Source: Hygrocybe punicea (lineage: Eukaryota > Basidiomycota > Agaricomycetes > Agaricales > Hygrophoraceae). From it: a stretch of 64,000 nt of DNA. Every line of letters begins with the position of its first letter. The stretch's first letter is position 1. This document shows, piece after piece, positions 49,488 through 60,086 of this stretch. Both the position numbers and the translations under genes were made by a program. Location: assembly GCA_963556145.1 (NCBI GenBank), contig OY744464.1:2542001-2606000 (forward strand). The letters are read 5' to 3'. The notes below the pieces were generated by a model, which was not told the DNA's origin, ran no database searches, and saw only the letters and a program-made list of their open reading frames with translations.

Positions 49488-50356
49488 GAATTATATGTTT
49501 TAAGTAAAAATATCATTATATCATCTGAGTTACACTAATTTCTGCTTATATAGCTGATATTTCCATATATAGTAACAGTGGTCACATGTGACTATGACTC
49601 CTGTGATCACCTCAAAATTTAGTATATATGGTGTAAAATTGCCTTATATGGTTAGACTGGTCACATGTGACTATCACCATTGCGATCAGCAAAAAATTTG
49701 GTATACAATATCAGAAATTTCCTTATATGGTTAGACTGGTCACATCTGACTGTCACATCTGACCTGAAATGATAATATTAGTCAGCAGTTTGATTTTCAA
49801 TGGAATCTGATAGGAATTGAGGCCAGGATAAATATTTTGAATATAATTACATTTGTGTAATGAATATGATGAGCAGTATGTAATTGAGCATATATTATGC
49901 AAAATTACCATATATGGTTCGACTGGTCACATGTGACTGTTATCATTGTGATCAGCAAAAAATTTGGTATATAATATCAAAAATTACCTTATATGGTTAG
50001 ACTGGTCAAATGTGACTGTCACATCTGGCCCGAAATGTTTATATTAGTCAGCAGTTCAATTTTCAGCTAATTCCGATGAGAACTGAAGGCAGTATGAATA
50101 TTTTGAATATAATTAGGAGGTAATTTGTCTTGTGTGAGACATCCCATATTTGGATGCTTATGTAAGCCCCTCCAAACATGGCCCAGATTTTATATTACAT
50201 TCCAGCATAAGAAGTAGAATCATATCTCTTGCCCAAAAAAAATTTCTCTATAGGCGATGCAAAAACATTAATGAATTAATTAATTAATTAATTACGAACC
50301 TTCACTGAACCAGGTCTGATAAAGAACGAGTCTTTTAATAAATTAAAAGAACTCGT
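49488..50356. repeat. Left arm of an inverted repeat of about 0.86 kb
   Basis: This arm (starting GAATTATATGTTTTAAG) is a diverged reverse complement of 56,398-57,248. It contains several copies of a segment TTATATGGTTAGACTGGTCA, followed by the perfect palindrome GTCACATGTGAC (49,581, 49,660, 49,926) or variants, then GCGATCAGCAAAAAATTTGG. These give a loose internal repeat of about 80 bp. A TAAT/TTAA run lies at about 50,275-50,294. Confidence 0.85.
50326..50356. repeat. Terminal hairpin of the 1.3-kb insertion
   Basis: ACGAGTCTTTTAAT and ATTAAAAGAACTCGT pair around a two-base loop, with one extra base in the right arm. It lies exactly at the insertion boundary next to AACTTG, so it is the structural end of the element. 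Confidence 0.75.
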
Positions 50357-50923
50357 AACTTGAGTGGATTCAAACAATGGTCTTGGAAATCTAGCTTTGC
50401 ATTTTCCATGTTTGTTCATGCAGGTGGGTCTGTCTTTTCTATTTACTTTCTCAGCATTAGACTTGTATCTGCCACAATTATGAACATTGGAGTGAAGTAT
50501 CAAATCATCCACAGTGTTTCTGAATCGATTCCACCATGACTCAACATTCTTGCATTCAATGCATTCAGATTGATCATCCATGTCTTTATGTTTGTCATTG
50601 CACAGAGGTGGTGGTGTTTCAGGCAAGGTTTGAGTTGGATCTTTATAACCTTTTTGCATGGATTGAGCATTGACTTTGGCTGTTACTTCATCCATTGTGC
50701 CAGTCATAAATTCACCAATATGAACACTTTCAAGATATTCAACAAATCTTTTTTGGAAGTCTGAGTTGGGATCCATGATTCTATCTCTGATCTCTTGTGG
50801 TGACAGGCATGCTTTGAGCCATAACATCATATGCATATGAAGAGTTAATCGTCCTTGCTGTTCAACAGCACCATAGTATGCATTTGTATCTCCATAAAAC
50901 CCAGAGTGATTCGAGCCAACTCC
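50357..50923 (-). pseudogene. Helitron A, central Rep region with HUH motif
   Basis: The minus-strand frame begins exactly at the Copia 2 LTR with GSNHSGFYGDTNAYYGA and contains LTLHMHMMLWL. Its H-M-H at 50,831-50,839 is the metal-binding HUH motif of Helitron rolling-circle nucleases. Further conserved stretches are IGEFMTGTM, VHNCGRYKS and KARFPRPLFESTQV. It joins in frame to FIKHVLGV at 37,681 on one side and to the helicase half at 49,034 on the other. It is therefore the middle of Helitron A, displaced by an inversion (or mis-join) and cut by the 1.3-kb insertion. On its own it has no start. Confidence 0.88.
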
Positions 50924-51150
50924 TGTTAGGTTGTGATGAGCCACTCTACCACAAGAGAGTATGGACTTAGTAGATTTCGAAGATTGTGGCTGATTGTTTG
51001 TACCTATTTGTCCCAAAGCGGTCAAACCTGGTGGGGAGCTCACTGTGTATCCTCAGTATTCACAGTGACCTCCTACCAGGTGAGTAGTGTAGTTTTGTAT
51101 CACACAATATATTAGTATTCACAGTGACCTCCTACCAGTTTATTTTAATA
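50924..51150 (+). repeat. 5' LTR of Copia 2 (227 bp)
   Basis: It runs from TGTTAGGTTGTGATGAGCC to TTTATTTTAATA and is the same, by eye, as the 5' LTR of Copia 1. Confidence 0.92.
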
Positions 51151-51167
51151 GGTTATGAGCCCTGCGC
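51151..51167 (+). promoter_or_regulatory. Primer-binding site for half tRNA-iMet (Copia 2)
   Basis: GGTTATGAGCCCTGCGC directly follows the LTR and is complementary to the anticodon arm of fungal tRNA-iMet, as in Copia 1. A leader of about 740 bp follows before the gag ATG. Confidence 0.85.
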
Positions 51168-51905
51168 TCTAGCTTAACGAATAACCGCCCCCTCTTCGCC
51201 CAAACCGTTTGTTACTACGCCGAATCGATTGGGAACAACTATCGTACGCTAAAACCTCGCCGTTCCCAAGATCGACCCCTGTTTTAGACAACTACCCATT
51301 GGACCGACTCGAATCGTTGTCAGCACTCGCTTCGGCACATATACTTTGCCCTAGCAACAGTAGAACGTCCTTGTCTTAGCGCTTCGTCGTCCGGAGTCGA
51401 TCTACTTTGCCAGTGTTAGTAACTTCAGAACAGTTTATTGCTGTTTCTGAGTCTATTTGGGTTTTGGGCTACTGTGGTTGTGTGAGGTCATTGTAGGCCG
51501 CTTTTTGGGCTTGGGTTAGGCTTGATTTCGTCTCAAATAGGTGTGTGGGGTGTGCATCCATCTTTTCTGACAGTTCTACCTGTTGGGAGTGGTTATTGGT
51601 CTGTTGAGAAAGGACTAGAACAAGGCCAAGTCATAGTGAAGTGCTACTTCCCTGGGCCTCCTCTGGAGTGTTACCCCAGTTGCCTCTGCACCTCTCACTG
51701 TGGTACAGCACGTAGGGAGATTGGACTGGCGGGTATTCAGTTGCCTCCCCTTCAGATTTTGCTCTGAAGACTCTCCATTTTCAACTACTGCTGTCCTGAG
51801 CCGATTTCGTCTGATTGAGAACAGACTGGTAATCTCTCTGCTTTAAGGAGACTGTTTCCAGCTTCACTTCCTACCACACCCCCCACATCTAACTAGAGTC
51901 GTATA

Positions 51906-54900
51906 TTGAGCACCATCATGTCTTCTGACACTAAACGTACATTCCCCGCTCTCTCCAGCTCCAATTGGGGTCAGTGGTCTGACAACATGGAGGCTTATTT
52001 AGCCACCAAGGAGCTTTGGGAATACGTTGATGGGTCTACGCCCCAGCCCATGCCAGCTGATGCTGTGCATCCTACCGCTGCTGAGAAGAAAGAGCTTGCT
52101 GAGTGGAAGAGGAAAGCTGCAAAGGCTAGTGGGGAGATTTGGCTCGCACTGGAGGACAACCAGAAAGTGCACGTAAAAGCCTCAAAGGGGAATCCTGTTG
52201 CGATGTGGAAGGCCTTGGAGGCAGTCCACCTCCAAAAACGGCCAGGCGCTCGTTTCAACGCCTACAAAATCCTGTTCAGCACTCGCAAGGACGACAACGA
52301 GACGCTCACTGAGCTCATGGCTCGTGCTGACAAGGCCATGCAGGACATTCAAGCCCTGCGTCCACCTGGATTCACCCTTGACGACCTCGACAAAGAACTC
52401 CTTTCCATGAGTCTCATCCTCGCTCTCCCCTCCGAATTCGATAACTTTGCCTCATCGCTACTCCTCCTCGACACTCTTGACCTCGACAAACTCAAATCCG
52501 CATTCCAAAACGAAGAAAGCCAACGTCTTGCGCGCACCCTTGGTTCTTCATCCCACCTTGCTTCATTCGCTTCAAAAGTCACCTGCTATTTTTGTGGAAA
52601 AGAGGGCCATGTTGAGAGGGACTGCTCATTGAAGCAGAAAGCCTCAGCTGAGGCCAAAAAGCAGGGTGGCAACAAGCAGGGTCAGGGAAACCAACGGGCT
52701 TGGAAGCGCAGACAAAATGCAAAGGAGGCCTCCCAAGACATTCCTGAGAGCGCTCCTGTGCAAGCCAGCAATATTGCTGTTGTTGAGTTTGCGGGCAATG
52801 CAAGTTATCTTCCTCCTTCTCACCGCAGCAATTGGCTGCAATCTCGAGCATGCACTGACTGGAACCCGGATACAGGTGCCACATCACATATGACACCCCA
52901 CCGACACTGGTTTATCTCCTATTCCCCTCACATTGTCCCAATTTGCCTTGCCAATGATTCAATCATCTACTCGGCTGGGATGGGATCTGTTGAGTTTCAA
53001 CCAGTCGCTAGGAGTATACCCCTGTATCCTGTTGTATTCCATGACGTCCTTCATGTACCTGATCTTGGCAGTAATCTACTCTCTCTGTTTCACCTTACAC
53101 GTCAGAAAGGCTTCAAAATAGCCATTGAGGATGACAGGGTTCTGTTCCATCAGCAGAACCAACTTCGTTTTACTGCCACTGTTGACATTCACAACGTCGG
53201 GTACTTGGACGGCAAAGTCATTGTGCCCCAGTCTCAGTCTGCTCATGCAGTTAGCACTTGTCCGCTGGATCTCACTCTCTGGCATCGTCGTTGTTCCCAT
53301 CTCAATTTTGCTGATGTGGAACTCATGCGCAAGAACAAGCTCGTCACAGGGATGGTGATCAAGTCTCAGTCTACTCCTGATCCCATCTGTGAACCATGCA
53401 TCTTTGGAAAGCAACACCGTCATGACATTCCCAAAACAGCCACTCGTCGCACTCAGATTCTTGATCTCATCCACATGGATCTGAAGGGCCCACTGCCTGT
53501 GCAAACAGCAGAGGGCTATCGCTATTGGGAACTGTTCATTGATGACAAGTCACGCTGGAAAACTGTTGCTTTCCTCAAGAAAAAGAGTGATGCATTGGCT
53601 TCATTCAAGCTGTTCAAGGCAGATGCAGAGAACCAGACTGGCAGGAGAATCCGGTCTACCAGGGATGACAAAGGAGGTGAATACATTGGCCATGAATATG
53701 TTGATTTCTGTGCCAGTGAGGGAATCAAATGCCAGCACACTGAACCCAATGAACCCCATCAGAATGGAGTTGCAGAGCGTGCCAATCGTGATGTAGCTGG
53801 TGGCGCTACTGCACTCCTGGTTCAGGCAAAACTCCCTCCCTCCTTCTGGAAGCTAGCTGTGGCAGCCTTTGTGCACACCAGCAATAGGACACCTACCTCT
53901 GCATTGGATGGAGAGACACCCTACTATGTCTGGAAACGTAAACGGCCTGACATTTCTTACTTTCGAGTGTTTGGTTGCTTGGCATATGTGCTGGTTCGCA
54001 AGGAAAAGAGGAAAGCACTGCAACCACACTCAAAGAAGTGTATCTTTGTTGGCTATCCAGAAGGTGTCAAAGCATGGAAATTCTGGGACCCAGTAGAAAA
54101 GCGGATCATAATCAGTAGTCATGCAGTATTTGATGAGCGGTGTTTCCCTGGGAACTCTCCCACTGCCATTAACCTTGTCTCTGAGCCACCTGTTGTGGAG
54201 GCTCCTCCCAAACATCCTGGAGTGGTGCTCCATCCAGAGGGAGATGATGACAATGGTGATGAAGCACCTGCTCCTGCTGATGAAAATGATCCTGCACCTG
54301 GTGTTCCACTTCCTGCTGCTCCTCCAGTAGGTCCTGTTTGCAATCCAGCACCTGTTCTTTCACCTCCCAAACGCGCAAATCCCCCCAGGTCCAGTCGTCC
54401 TCAAGGCTCCCTCAATGAATCTGCACTAGAGAGAAAGTACTTCACTCAGCCTGTGCCCCCACCTCAAACTCCTCCCCCATCTTCAGCTACACCCACTCCT
54501 GATCCCTTGCTTCTGCCTCCTGTAAATCCAGCTCCAGCTCCAGCTCCAGCTTCAGCTTCAACTCCATCAACTACATCTGTACATGACTCAAGCAGTGATG
54601 ATGAACTCGATCTCCTGCCCAGAGATGAAAGTGATGATGAACTGGAATATGCTGATGCTGTCAGAGCAGGTCTGGCTTTTGTCACAGAAGGCCAACATCA
54701 TGCCTACTTGACTTGGGATCAAGCAGTTGAATATGCATTCAATACCTCTGAGTGGGCATGCAAGACAGTCAATCATGATGGAGAGCCAAACTCCTATGCT
54801 GAAGCAATGTCTCGCCCAGAAGAGGAGAGGAAACTCTGGCACAAAGCTGCTCTAGATGAGATTCAGGCCTTGATTGAGAATGGCACCTTTGATCTGGTTC

Positions 54901-55892
54901 AGCTTCCACCTGGCCGCAAAGCTATTGGCAGCCGCTGGGTGTTCAAAGTCAAAAAGAATGCTGATGGATCTATTGAGTGTCACAAAGGGAGATTGGTGGC
55001 CCAAGGATATTCGCAACGCCCAGGCTTTGATTTCACTGAAACATTTGCTCCTACTCCAAAATGGGCTGCTTTACGCGCCATCCTGGCATTGGCTGCACTT
55101 GAGGATCTCCATTTGGAGAGTGTAGACATTTCATCTGCATTTCTCAATGGAACCCTTGAAGAAGAAGTCTACATGCGCCAGCCAGAGGGATTTGTTGAGA
55201 AGGGCAATGATTGGGTCTGGCATTTGCAGAAGTCACTCTATGGGCTCAAACAGGCTGGAAGATGCTGGCACAAGAAGCTCAATGCGGTGTTGGAGTCCAT
55301 GGGCTTCAGAAGGATTGTTTGTGAACACAGCATCTGGATTTATGGCAAGGAGGACATGCGCATTATCATCCCAGTCTTTATTGATGATATGACCATTGCC
55401 TGCAAGTCCAAGGAGAAAATCAATCAGGTCATTGCAGAACTCAAGTTGCACTTCAAGCTCAGAGAACTGGGACCCACGTCATGGCTGTTGGGTGTTGAAA
55501 TCATCAGAGACAGATCCAAGCACACTCTATCACTTTCTCAGCGCCAGTACATTCTCACACTGCTGGAACGCTTTGGACTCTCTGATTGCAACTCACTCAG
55601 CACTCCCATGGATCCTGGCTTGAAACTCAGCAATGACATGTCTCCTACATCCTCCAAAGACATTGAGGAGATGTGTGCTGTTCCATACCTCCAAGCAGTT
55701 GGTGCATTGATGTATCTTGCCACTGCTACTCGTCCTGACATTGCCTATGCTGTTGGTGTACTTGCCTGGTTCAACAAGAATCCTGGAATGACCCACTGGA
55801 AAGCAGTGAAGCATCTCTTCCGCTACCTCAAAGGCACTCTTGACCTCAAGCTTACCTATGCACCTGACCCCACATCCACTCAACTTGTGTAG
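51906..55892 (+). CDS. Copia 2 Gag-Pol, 1,328 aa, lacking most of RNase H
   Basis: The frame is colinear with Copia 1 through Gag, the CCHC knuckle, protease DTGATSHM, integrase (D, D, E) and reverse transcriptase FIDDM. I see two residue differences, at about positions 1,276 (Cys in copy 1, Arg here) and 1,288 (Arg in copy 1, Trp here). It ends at ..PDPTSTQL, with one non-element codon and a stop. About 155 C-terminal residues, including the RNase H TDAD and TEAEY motifs, are gone. The protein could still supply Gag, protease, integrase and RT, but the element cannot transpose unaided without RNase H and a 3' LTR. Confidence 0.93.
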   Translation: MSTIMSSDTKRTFPALSSSNWGQWSDNMEAYLATKELWEYVDGSTPQPMPADAVHPTAAEKKELAEWKRKAAKASGEIWLALEDNQKVHVKASKGNPVAMWKALEAVHLQKRPGARFNAYKILFSTRKDDNETLTELMARADKAMQDIQALRPPGFTLDDLDKELLSMSLILALPSEFDNFASSLLLLDTLDLDKLKSAFQNEESQRLARTLGSSSHLASFASKVTCYFCGKEGHVERDCSLKQKASAEAKKQGGNKQGQGNQRAWKRRQNAKEASQDIPESAPVQASNIAVVEFAGNASYLPPSHRSNWLQSRACTDWNPDTGATSHMTPHRHWFISYSPHIVPICLANDSIIYSAGMGSVEFQPVARSIPLYPVVFHDVLHVPDLGSNLLSLFHLTRQKGFKIAIEDDRVLFHQQNQLRFTATVDIHNVGYLDGKVIVPQSQSAHAVSTCPLDLTLWHRRCSHLNFADVELMRKNKLVTGMVIKSQSTPDPICEPCIFGKQHRHDIPKTATRRTQILDLIHMDLKGPLPVQTAEGYRYWELFIDDKSRWKTVAFLKKKSDALASFKLFKADAENQTGRRIRSTRDDKGGEYIGHEYVDFCASEGIKCQHTEPNEPHQNGVAERANRDVAGGATALLVQAKLPPSFWKLAVAAFVHTSNRTPTSALDGETPYYVWKRKRPDISYFRVFGCLAYVLVRKEKRKALQPHSKKCIFVGYPEGVKAWKFWDPVEKRIIISSHAVFDERCFPGNSPTAINLVSEPPVVEAPPKHPGVVLHPEGDDDNGDEAPAPADENDPAPGVPLPAAPPVGPVCNPAPVLSPPKRANPPRSSRPQGSLNESALERKYFTQPVPPPQTPPPSSATPTPDPLLLPPVNPAPAPAPASASTPSTTSVHDSSSDDELDLLPRDESDDELEYADAVRAGLAFVTEGQHHAYLTWDQAVEYAFNTSEWACKTVNHDGEPNSYAEAMSRPEEERKLWHKAALDEIQALIENGTFDLVQLPPGRKAIGSRWVFKVKKNADGSIECHKGRLVAQGYSQRPGFDFTETFAPTPKWAALRAILALAALEDLHLESVDISSAFLNGTLEEEVYMRQPEGFVEKGNDWVWHLQKSLYGLKQAGRCWHKKLNAVLESMGFRRIVCEHSIWIYGKEDMRIIIPVFIDDMTIACKSKEKINQVIAELKLHFKLRELGPTSWLLGVEIIRDRSKHTLSLSQRQYILTLLERFGLSDCNSLSTPMDPGLKLSNDMSPTSSKDIEEMCAVPYLQAVGALMYLATATRPDIAYAVGVLAWFNKNPGMTHWKAVKHLFRYLKGTLDLKLTYAPDPTSTQLV

Positions 55893-56397
55893 TGGGCCAA
55901 TGCTGCGCATGGCATGAATGAGTTCTTTTTTCCCCCTCCCCACTTCTTTGCTGAATTAAGAAAATTGCATAAAGCATGTTACATATGGCATAAGATACAT
56001 AGCATGTGTTGCATATTGCATATTGATCTACTAAGCCCACCTCCCACCTCTGCAACACATAAAGTAGCATACAATAAATCTACATAAGAGTGTCTTGAGT
56101 CTTCATCAACCTTCTCTCTACCTGCCATCTCCCCTGTGTTGCACCATCATGCAACACTCTCAGCCATGAAGCAATTGCTCAGGGAGCAACAGGTCGACTG
56201 CCAAACACAACTGCCCCCCAAACAGTGTGCTGACAATTAACTCACATTTGCTCAACCCTACTTCTCCATGACCTTCAATGCTACACAACAGATGACCACA
56301 TGAAGAAAGCCGTGCTTGACCTCAAGGAGGATGCTCAAAGACTCTGAGCATAAATAGCTAGTACAAGGTTTCTCTTTTTACAGTGTTACGAGTGCTT
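55884..56397. repeat. Dispersed repeat copy (c) replacing the Copia 2 3' end
   Basis: It starts CTTGTGTAGTGGGCCAATGC and shares its opening (GCATGGCATGAA.GAGTTCTTTT) and its closing stretch (CAACCCTACTTCTCCAT, ACACAACAGATGA, CATGAAGA.AGC.GTGCTTGA near 56,310) with the 49,035-49,345 copy. The middle is longer and AT-rich here. About 85 bases of unassigned sequence lead to the inverted-repeat arm. I see no coding sequence. Confidence 0.65.
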
Positions 56398-57248
56398 TTA
56401 ATTTATTAAAAGACTCGTTCTTTATCAGACCTGGTTCAGTGAAGGTTCGTAATTAATTAATTCATTAATGTTTTTGCATCGCCTATAGAGAAATTTTTTT
56501 TGGGCAAGAGATATGATTCTACTTCTTATGCTGGAATGTAACATAAAATCGGGGCCATGTTTGGAGTGGCTTACATAAGCATCCAAATATGGGATGTCTC
56601 ACACAAGACAAATTACCTTCCAATTATATTCAAAATATTCATACTGCCTTCAGTTCTTATCAGAATTAGCTGAAAATTGAACTGCTGACTAATATCAACA
56701 TTTCGGGCAAGGTGTGACAGTCACATGTGACCAGTCTAACCATATAGGGTACTTTTTGATATTATATACCAAATTTTTTGCTGATCGCAATGGTAATAGT
56801 CACATGTGACCAGTCTAACCATATATGGTAATTTGGCATAATATATGCTAAATCACATACTGCTCATCATATTCATTACACAAATGCAATTATATTCACA
56901 ATATTTATCCTGGCCTTAATTCTTATCAGATTCAGCTGAAAATTGAACTGCTGCCTAATATTATCATTTCGGGTCAGATGTGACAGTCACATGTGACCAT
57001 TCTAACCATATAAGGCAATTTCTGATATTGTATAGCAAATTTTTTGCTGATCGCAATGGTGATAGTCACATGTGACCAGTTTGACCATATAAGGTAATTT
57101 TATACCATATATCCTAAATTTTGAGGTGATCACAGGAGTCATAGTCACGTGTGACTACCATTACTATATATAGAAATATCAGCCATATAAGCAGAAATTA
57201 GTGTAACTCAGATGATATAATGATATTTTTACTTAAAACATATAATTC
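56398..57248. repeat. Right arm of the inverted repeat of about 0.86 kb
   Basis: It starts with the hairpin half ACGAGTGCTTTTAATTTATT and ends CATATAATTC, as the reverse complement of 49,488-50,356 with scattered differences. It has the same GTCACATGTGAC palindromes (for example near 56,720, 56,800, 56,980 and 57,066). It abuts the broken end of Helitron C at 57,249. Confidence 0.85.
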
Positions 57249-60086
57249 AACCAAGATGGGGCCCCACAGAATGACATCAGAGCCCAGATTTCATTTCTCA
57301 TATATTTCTTATTTGTCAAAGATCCTTGTACATGACTTCCAACATGGTCAATGTCTTTGATCACCTGGAAACAAAGCTTTTCCTCATCAGTGTCAGGTTT
57401 GACATGTACACCCTCTTCCATCTTTCTGGAGATGTAATTCAGAACACCAACATCGACATCCATGAGCCTCTGGGATATCTGATCAAACTTTACTTTCTCA
57501 GCCAATAAATAGCCTCCAGTAGTTGCCTGTTTGAATTTGTTCATGATTAAATGCAATCAATGGAAAGTGTGGGTCTCTCTGAAAAAGCTTGTCATTGTAC
57601 ATTAACAAATGTCTTTTATGTGCAATATCAGACAGAGATCCTTGCTTTATATTATTTCCAATACCCCCAAGTCCATATGGAAACAGCCAAGGCATCATTT
57701 GTGGAAATAACTGTGGGTTGCCATAGATTGACTGTGGATCTTTGTCATGTCCAATAGCGAGCACCATGCGGTTGCTCTTCAAATGTTTCAAAGCAATGGC
57801 CTTTAATGCTTTGACACTCTTGGTTGAATATTCCTCACCAGTCAAGCCATGAACAACAAATGGACATTTGCCAGTTTCTGTTCCTTCTTCAGTTTCCATA
57901 TCATGGACTGCAGTTGATTCTGGACTTTTGTTGGTGAATGACTGGCGGTAATCAACAACCACTGGTATATCATTTTCAGGATATTGATTTAAATTCTCTT
58001 GTGATATTTCTAAGTCAAAGTAATCACAGTGATTTAACTTTAGCCAATTCGAAGCATTGGCTACTTTGTTTCTCCTAACAAGCAGAGGTGTTCTTTCAAA
58101 GTTAGACTTGGTTGGTTTGCATGGACCAGTGTAAATAAAGGCCAGAACTTCATCTAATTCATCGGCTGGAGGTGGCAAAATATCACATAGTTTTGGAACT
58201 GGATTTGCAAATGTAATTACATTGGCTCTCATCTTGTGCATGCCTGAAGAGACTCTGACAATGCATCTATTGTGTCTAACCCTTGCAATCATCAACTGTT
58301 CAGCATATGATAGATTTTGTAAAGCTGCTGGCACATCACCAATCCACAGACCATTTGCAAGTGCATGAAGAGGTTGTTTTCCATTCTTCAATGACTTTTG
58401 ACATGAATTGCATATATTATCTAAACTATCAATTAAAATGGGTTTATCAATGTCTTGCATTGGATTTTCAACTGAAAAATGTTCTTGTTGTATAGCAGAA
58501 GGTTGTATTAACAAAGTTAAATCTAAATCAAGTGAGGATAATTGTGATAAATTTTGAACAGTTGTTAATCGTCCACAAACTGTACAACCTGCTTCTGTAA
58601 ATTCATTTGGACTACTTTCTCTACAAAAGTTTGATATAATAGTGTGTTGCAAGGATTGAGATGGAGGTAAAGGAGGAAATTCTTCTTTATCTCTGTAGGA
58701 CTGTGCTGCAATTTGATTTTGCTGTTTGTATTTGTCAGGATTATTGTGACGAAAATTTTGAACTGCTTTTTGATTAAAAAGTATATATTTCTCTGAATCA
58801 TCAGATGAATATCTTTGAACAGCGGCGAGGTTTTGTTGTTGACATCTCTCTGGATGTTCCAAGCAATATTTTTGAACTGCTACAAGATTCTGTTGCTGGT
58901 ATTTATGTGGATGTTCTGATTTATATCTGTTCACAGCTGCAATATTTTGTTGCTGATGTTGTTCAGGATGTTCCAATTTATATCTTTGAACAGCTGCATT
59001 ATTTTGTTGCTGATGTTTTTCTGGGTTTTTCAAGTTGTATCTTTGAACAGCTGCAATATTTTTTCGGTGATGCTTCTCAGGATGTTCCAAGTTATGTCTT
59101 TGAACAGCTGCAAGATTTTGTTGCTGATGTTTTTCAGGGTTTTCCAAGTTGAATTTTTGAACAGCTGCAATATTTTTTCGGTGATGCTTCTCAGGATGTT
59201 CCAAGTTATGTCTTTGAACAGCTGCAAGATTTTGTTGCTGATGCTTCACAACATCATTTTTATTGTATTTTTGAACAGCAAAAAGATTCCGCTGGTAATA
59301 TTTGTCAATGTTTTTATTGTGTGATCGTTTTACAGCTTCAATGTTAGCTGTACTCTTTTTCGCCAGTATCTCTAGCTCATCTGTAAACTCAAATACTGAA
59401 ACATCAGAAGAACAGTCAATGCACTTGTGATTTACAATTTCAGTTTGAATTTCTGCATGTTTCATTTTTGCTGGCAAATAAATGGAATGACACGCAGCAA
59501 TGAATTTAAGATTTGCAATGGTTAATTTGTCAACTAAAATTGCTAGTGAAATGTCCAATACTATAAGAAAATCATTAGAAAAATTCTGAAGAGTCATATC
59601 CTGCTTAGATATGTATGATTTAAATGTATAACGTCCTGTTTTTCCTTGATGAAGTGGAAAAGATTTTAATCCAAGTTCTGATATGGTAAAAACAGGTTTT
59701 TTGCCACCACCCACATATGTCCTAGATATATGATTGTCGTTATCAATATTTCGAGATGATATGGCTATATCATGGAAGTCAAATGGCTTTGCTGCTTTGC
59801 TCAGCAATAATATCCAAGTAGCAAAATGCCAGGCTATGGTCCCTATACCAAACCATAATATAGTATACTGCAAGAATAGTATAGTTGACATAAAATACCC
59901 TGACTGAGATAACAAAGAACCTATCATTGCTTTGCATTGACCAGACAGGGATAATGATGCATTCAACTGTTTGAACAGAGAAAACGACCCACCCAACTGT
60001 CTGGGCTGTGAAAACAACACGCCCAACTGTCTGGGCAGAGAAAACGACACGCCCAACTGTCTGGGCAGCGAAAACAACACGCCCAA
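57249..60086 (-). pseudogene. Helitron C, N-terminal region, frameshifted and truncated
   Basis: This is a second copy of the 35.3-37.5 kb protein. Shared stretches are ISRTYVGGGKKPVFTISELG, the Gln-rich repeats (eleven 19-residue units against seven in A), the Cys pairs, LPPPADELDEVLAFIYTGPC, MPWLFPYGLGGIG and HFPLIAFNHEQI. An extra T near 57,535 shifts the frame. The next frame continues KQATTGGYLLAEKVKF to DIDHVGSHVQGSLTNKKYMR and CGAPSW, where the inverted-repeat arm cuts it. The HUH, tyrosine and helicase parts are absent. The open frame extends left to 60,086 through a 30-bp repeat, but similarity to Helitron A starts only near 59,765 (AISS.NI), so the native start is unclear. A possible N-terminal Met lies at about 59,925. 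Confidence 0.85.

Larger units (their letters stand above)
49035..50356. mobile_element. 1,322-bp non-coding insertion in Helitron A with 6-bp flanking repeat AACTTG
   Basis: AACTTG at 49,029-49,034 and at 50,357-50,362 flank the block. Removing the block and one AACTTG restores an unbroken Helitron reading (..FESTQV-DPKTSALNVKKG..), so the event was an insertion with target duplication. It starts TTTAGTGGGCTAGTGCTGCG and ends in a hairpin (50,326-50,356). ACGAGTTCTTTT near the left end is inverted as AAAAGAACTCGT at the right end. The inside is AT-rich, with CACATGTG palindromes and no plausible protein. It is probably a composite non-autonomous element, as a related leading repeat (b, 49,035-49,345) and a second partial one (49,345 on) precede the arm at 49,488. 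Confidence 0.75.
50924..55883 (+). mobile_element. Copia 2: 3'-truncated second copy of the same Copia element
   Basis: The element has a 5' LTR, PBS, leader and gag-pol nearly identical to Copia 1, but ends at CATCCACTCAA within RNase H and has no 3' LTR. The sequence then changes to the dispersed repeat starting CTTGTGTAGTGGGCC. The left flank ACTCC is the reverse complement of GGAGT beside Copia 1. Confidence 0.93.

Noticed and set aside
55838..56320. CTTGACCTCAAG occurring both near the Copia 2 end and near 56,308 as a target duplication
   Set aside because: The first occurrence is about 45 bp inside Copia and is also present in Copia 1, so it does not border the inserted repeat. A 12-base chance or microhomology match is more likely.
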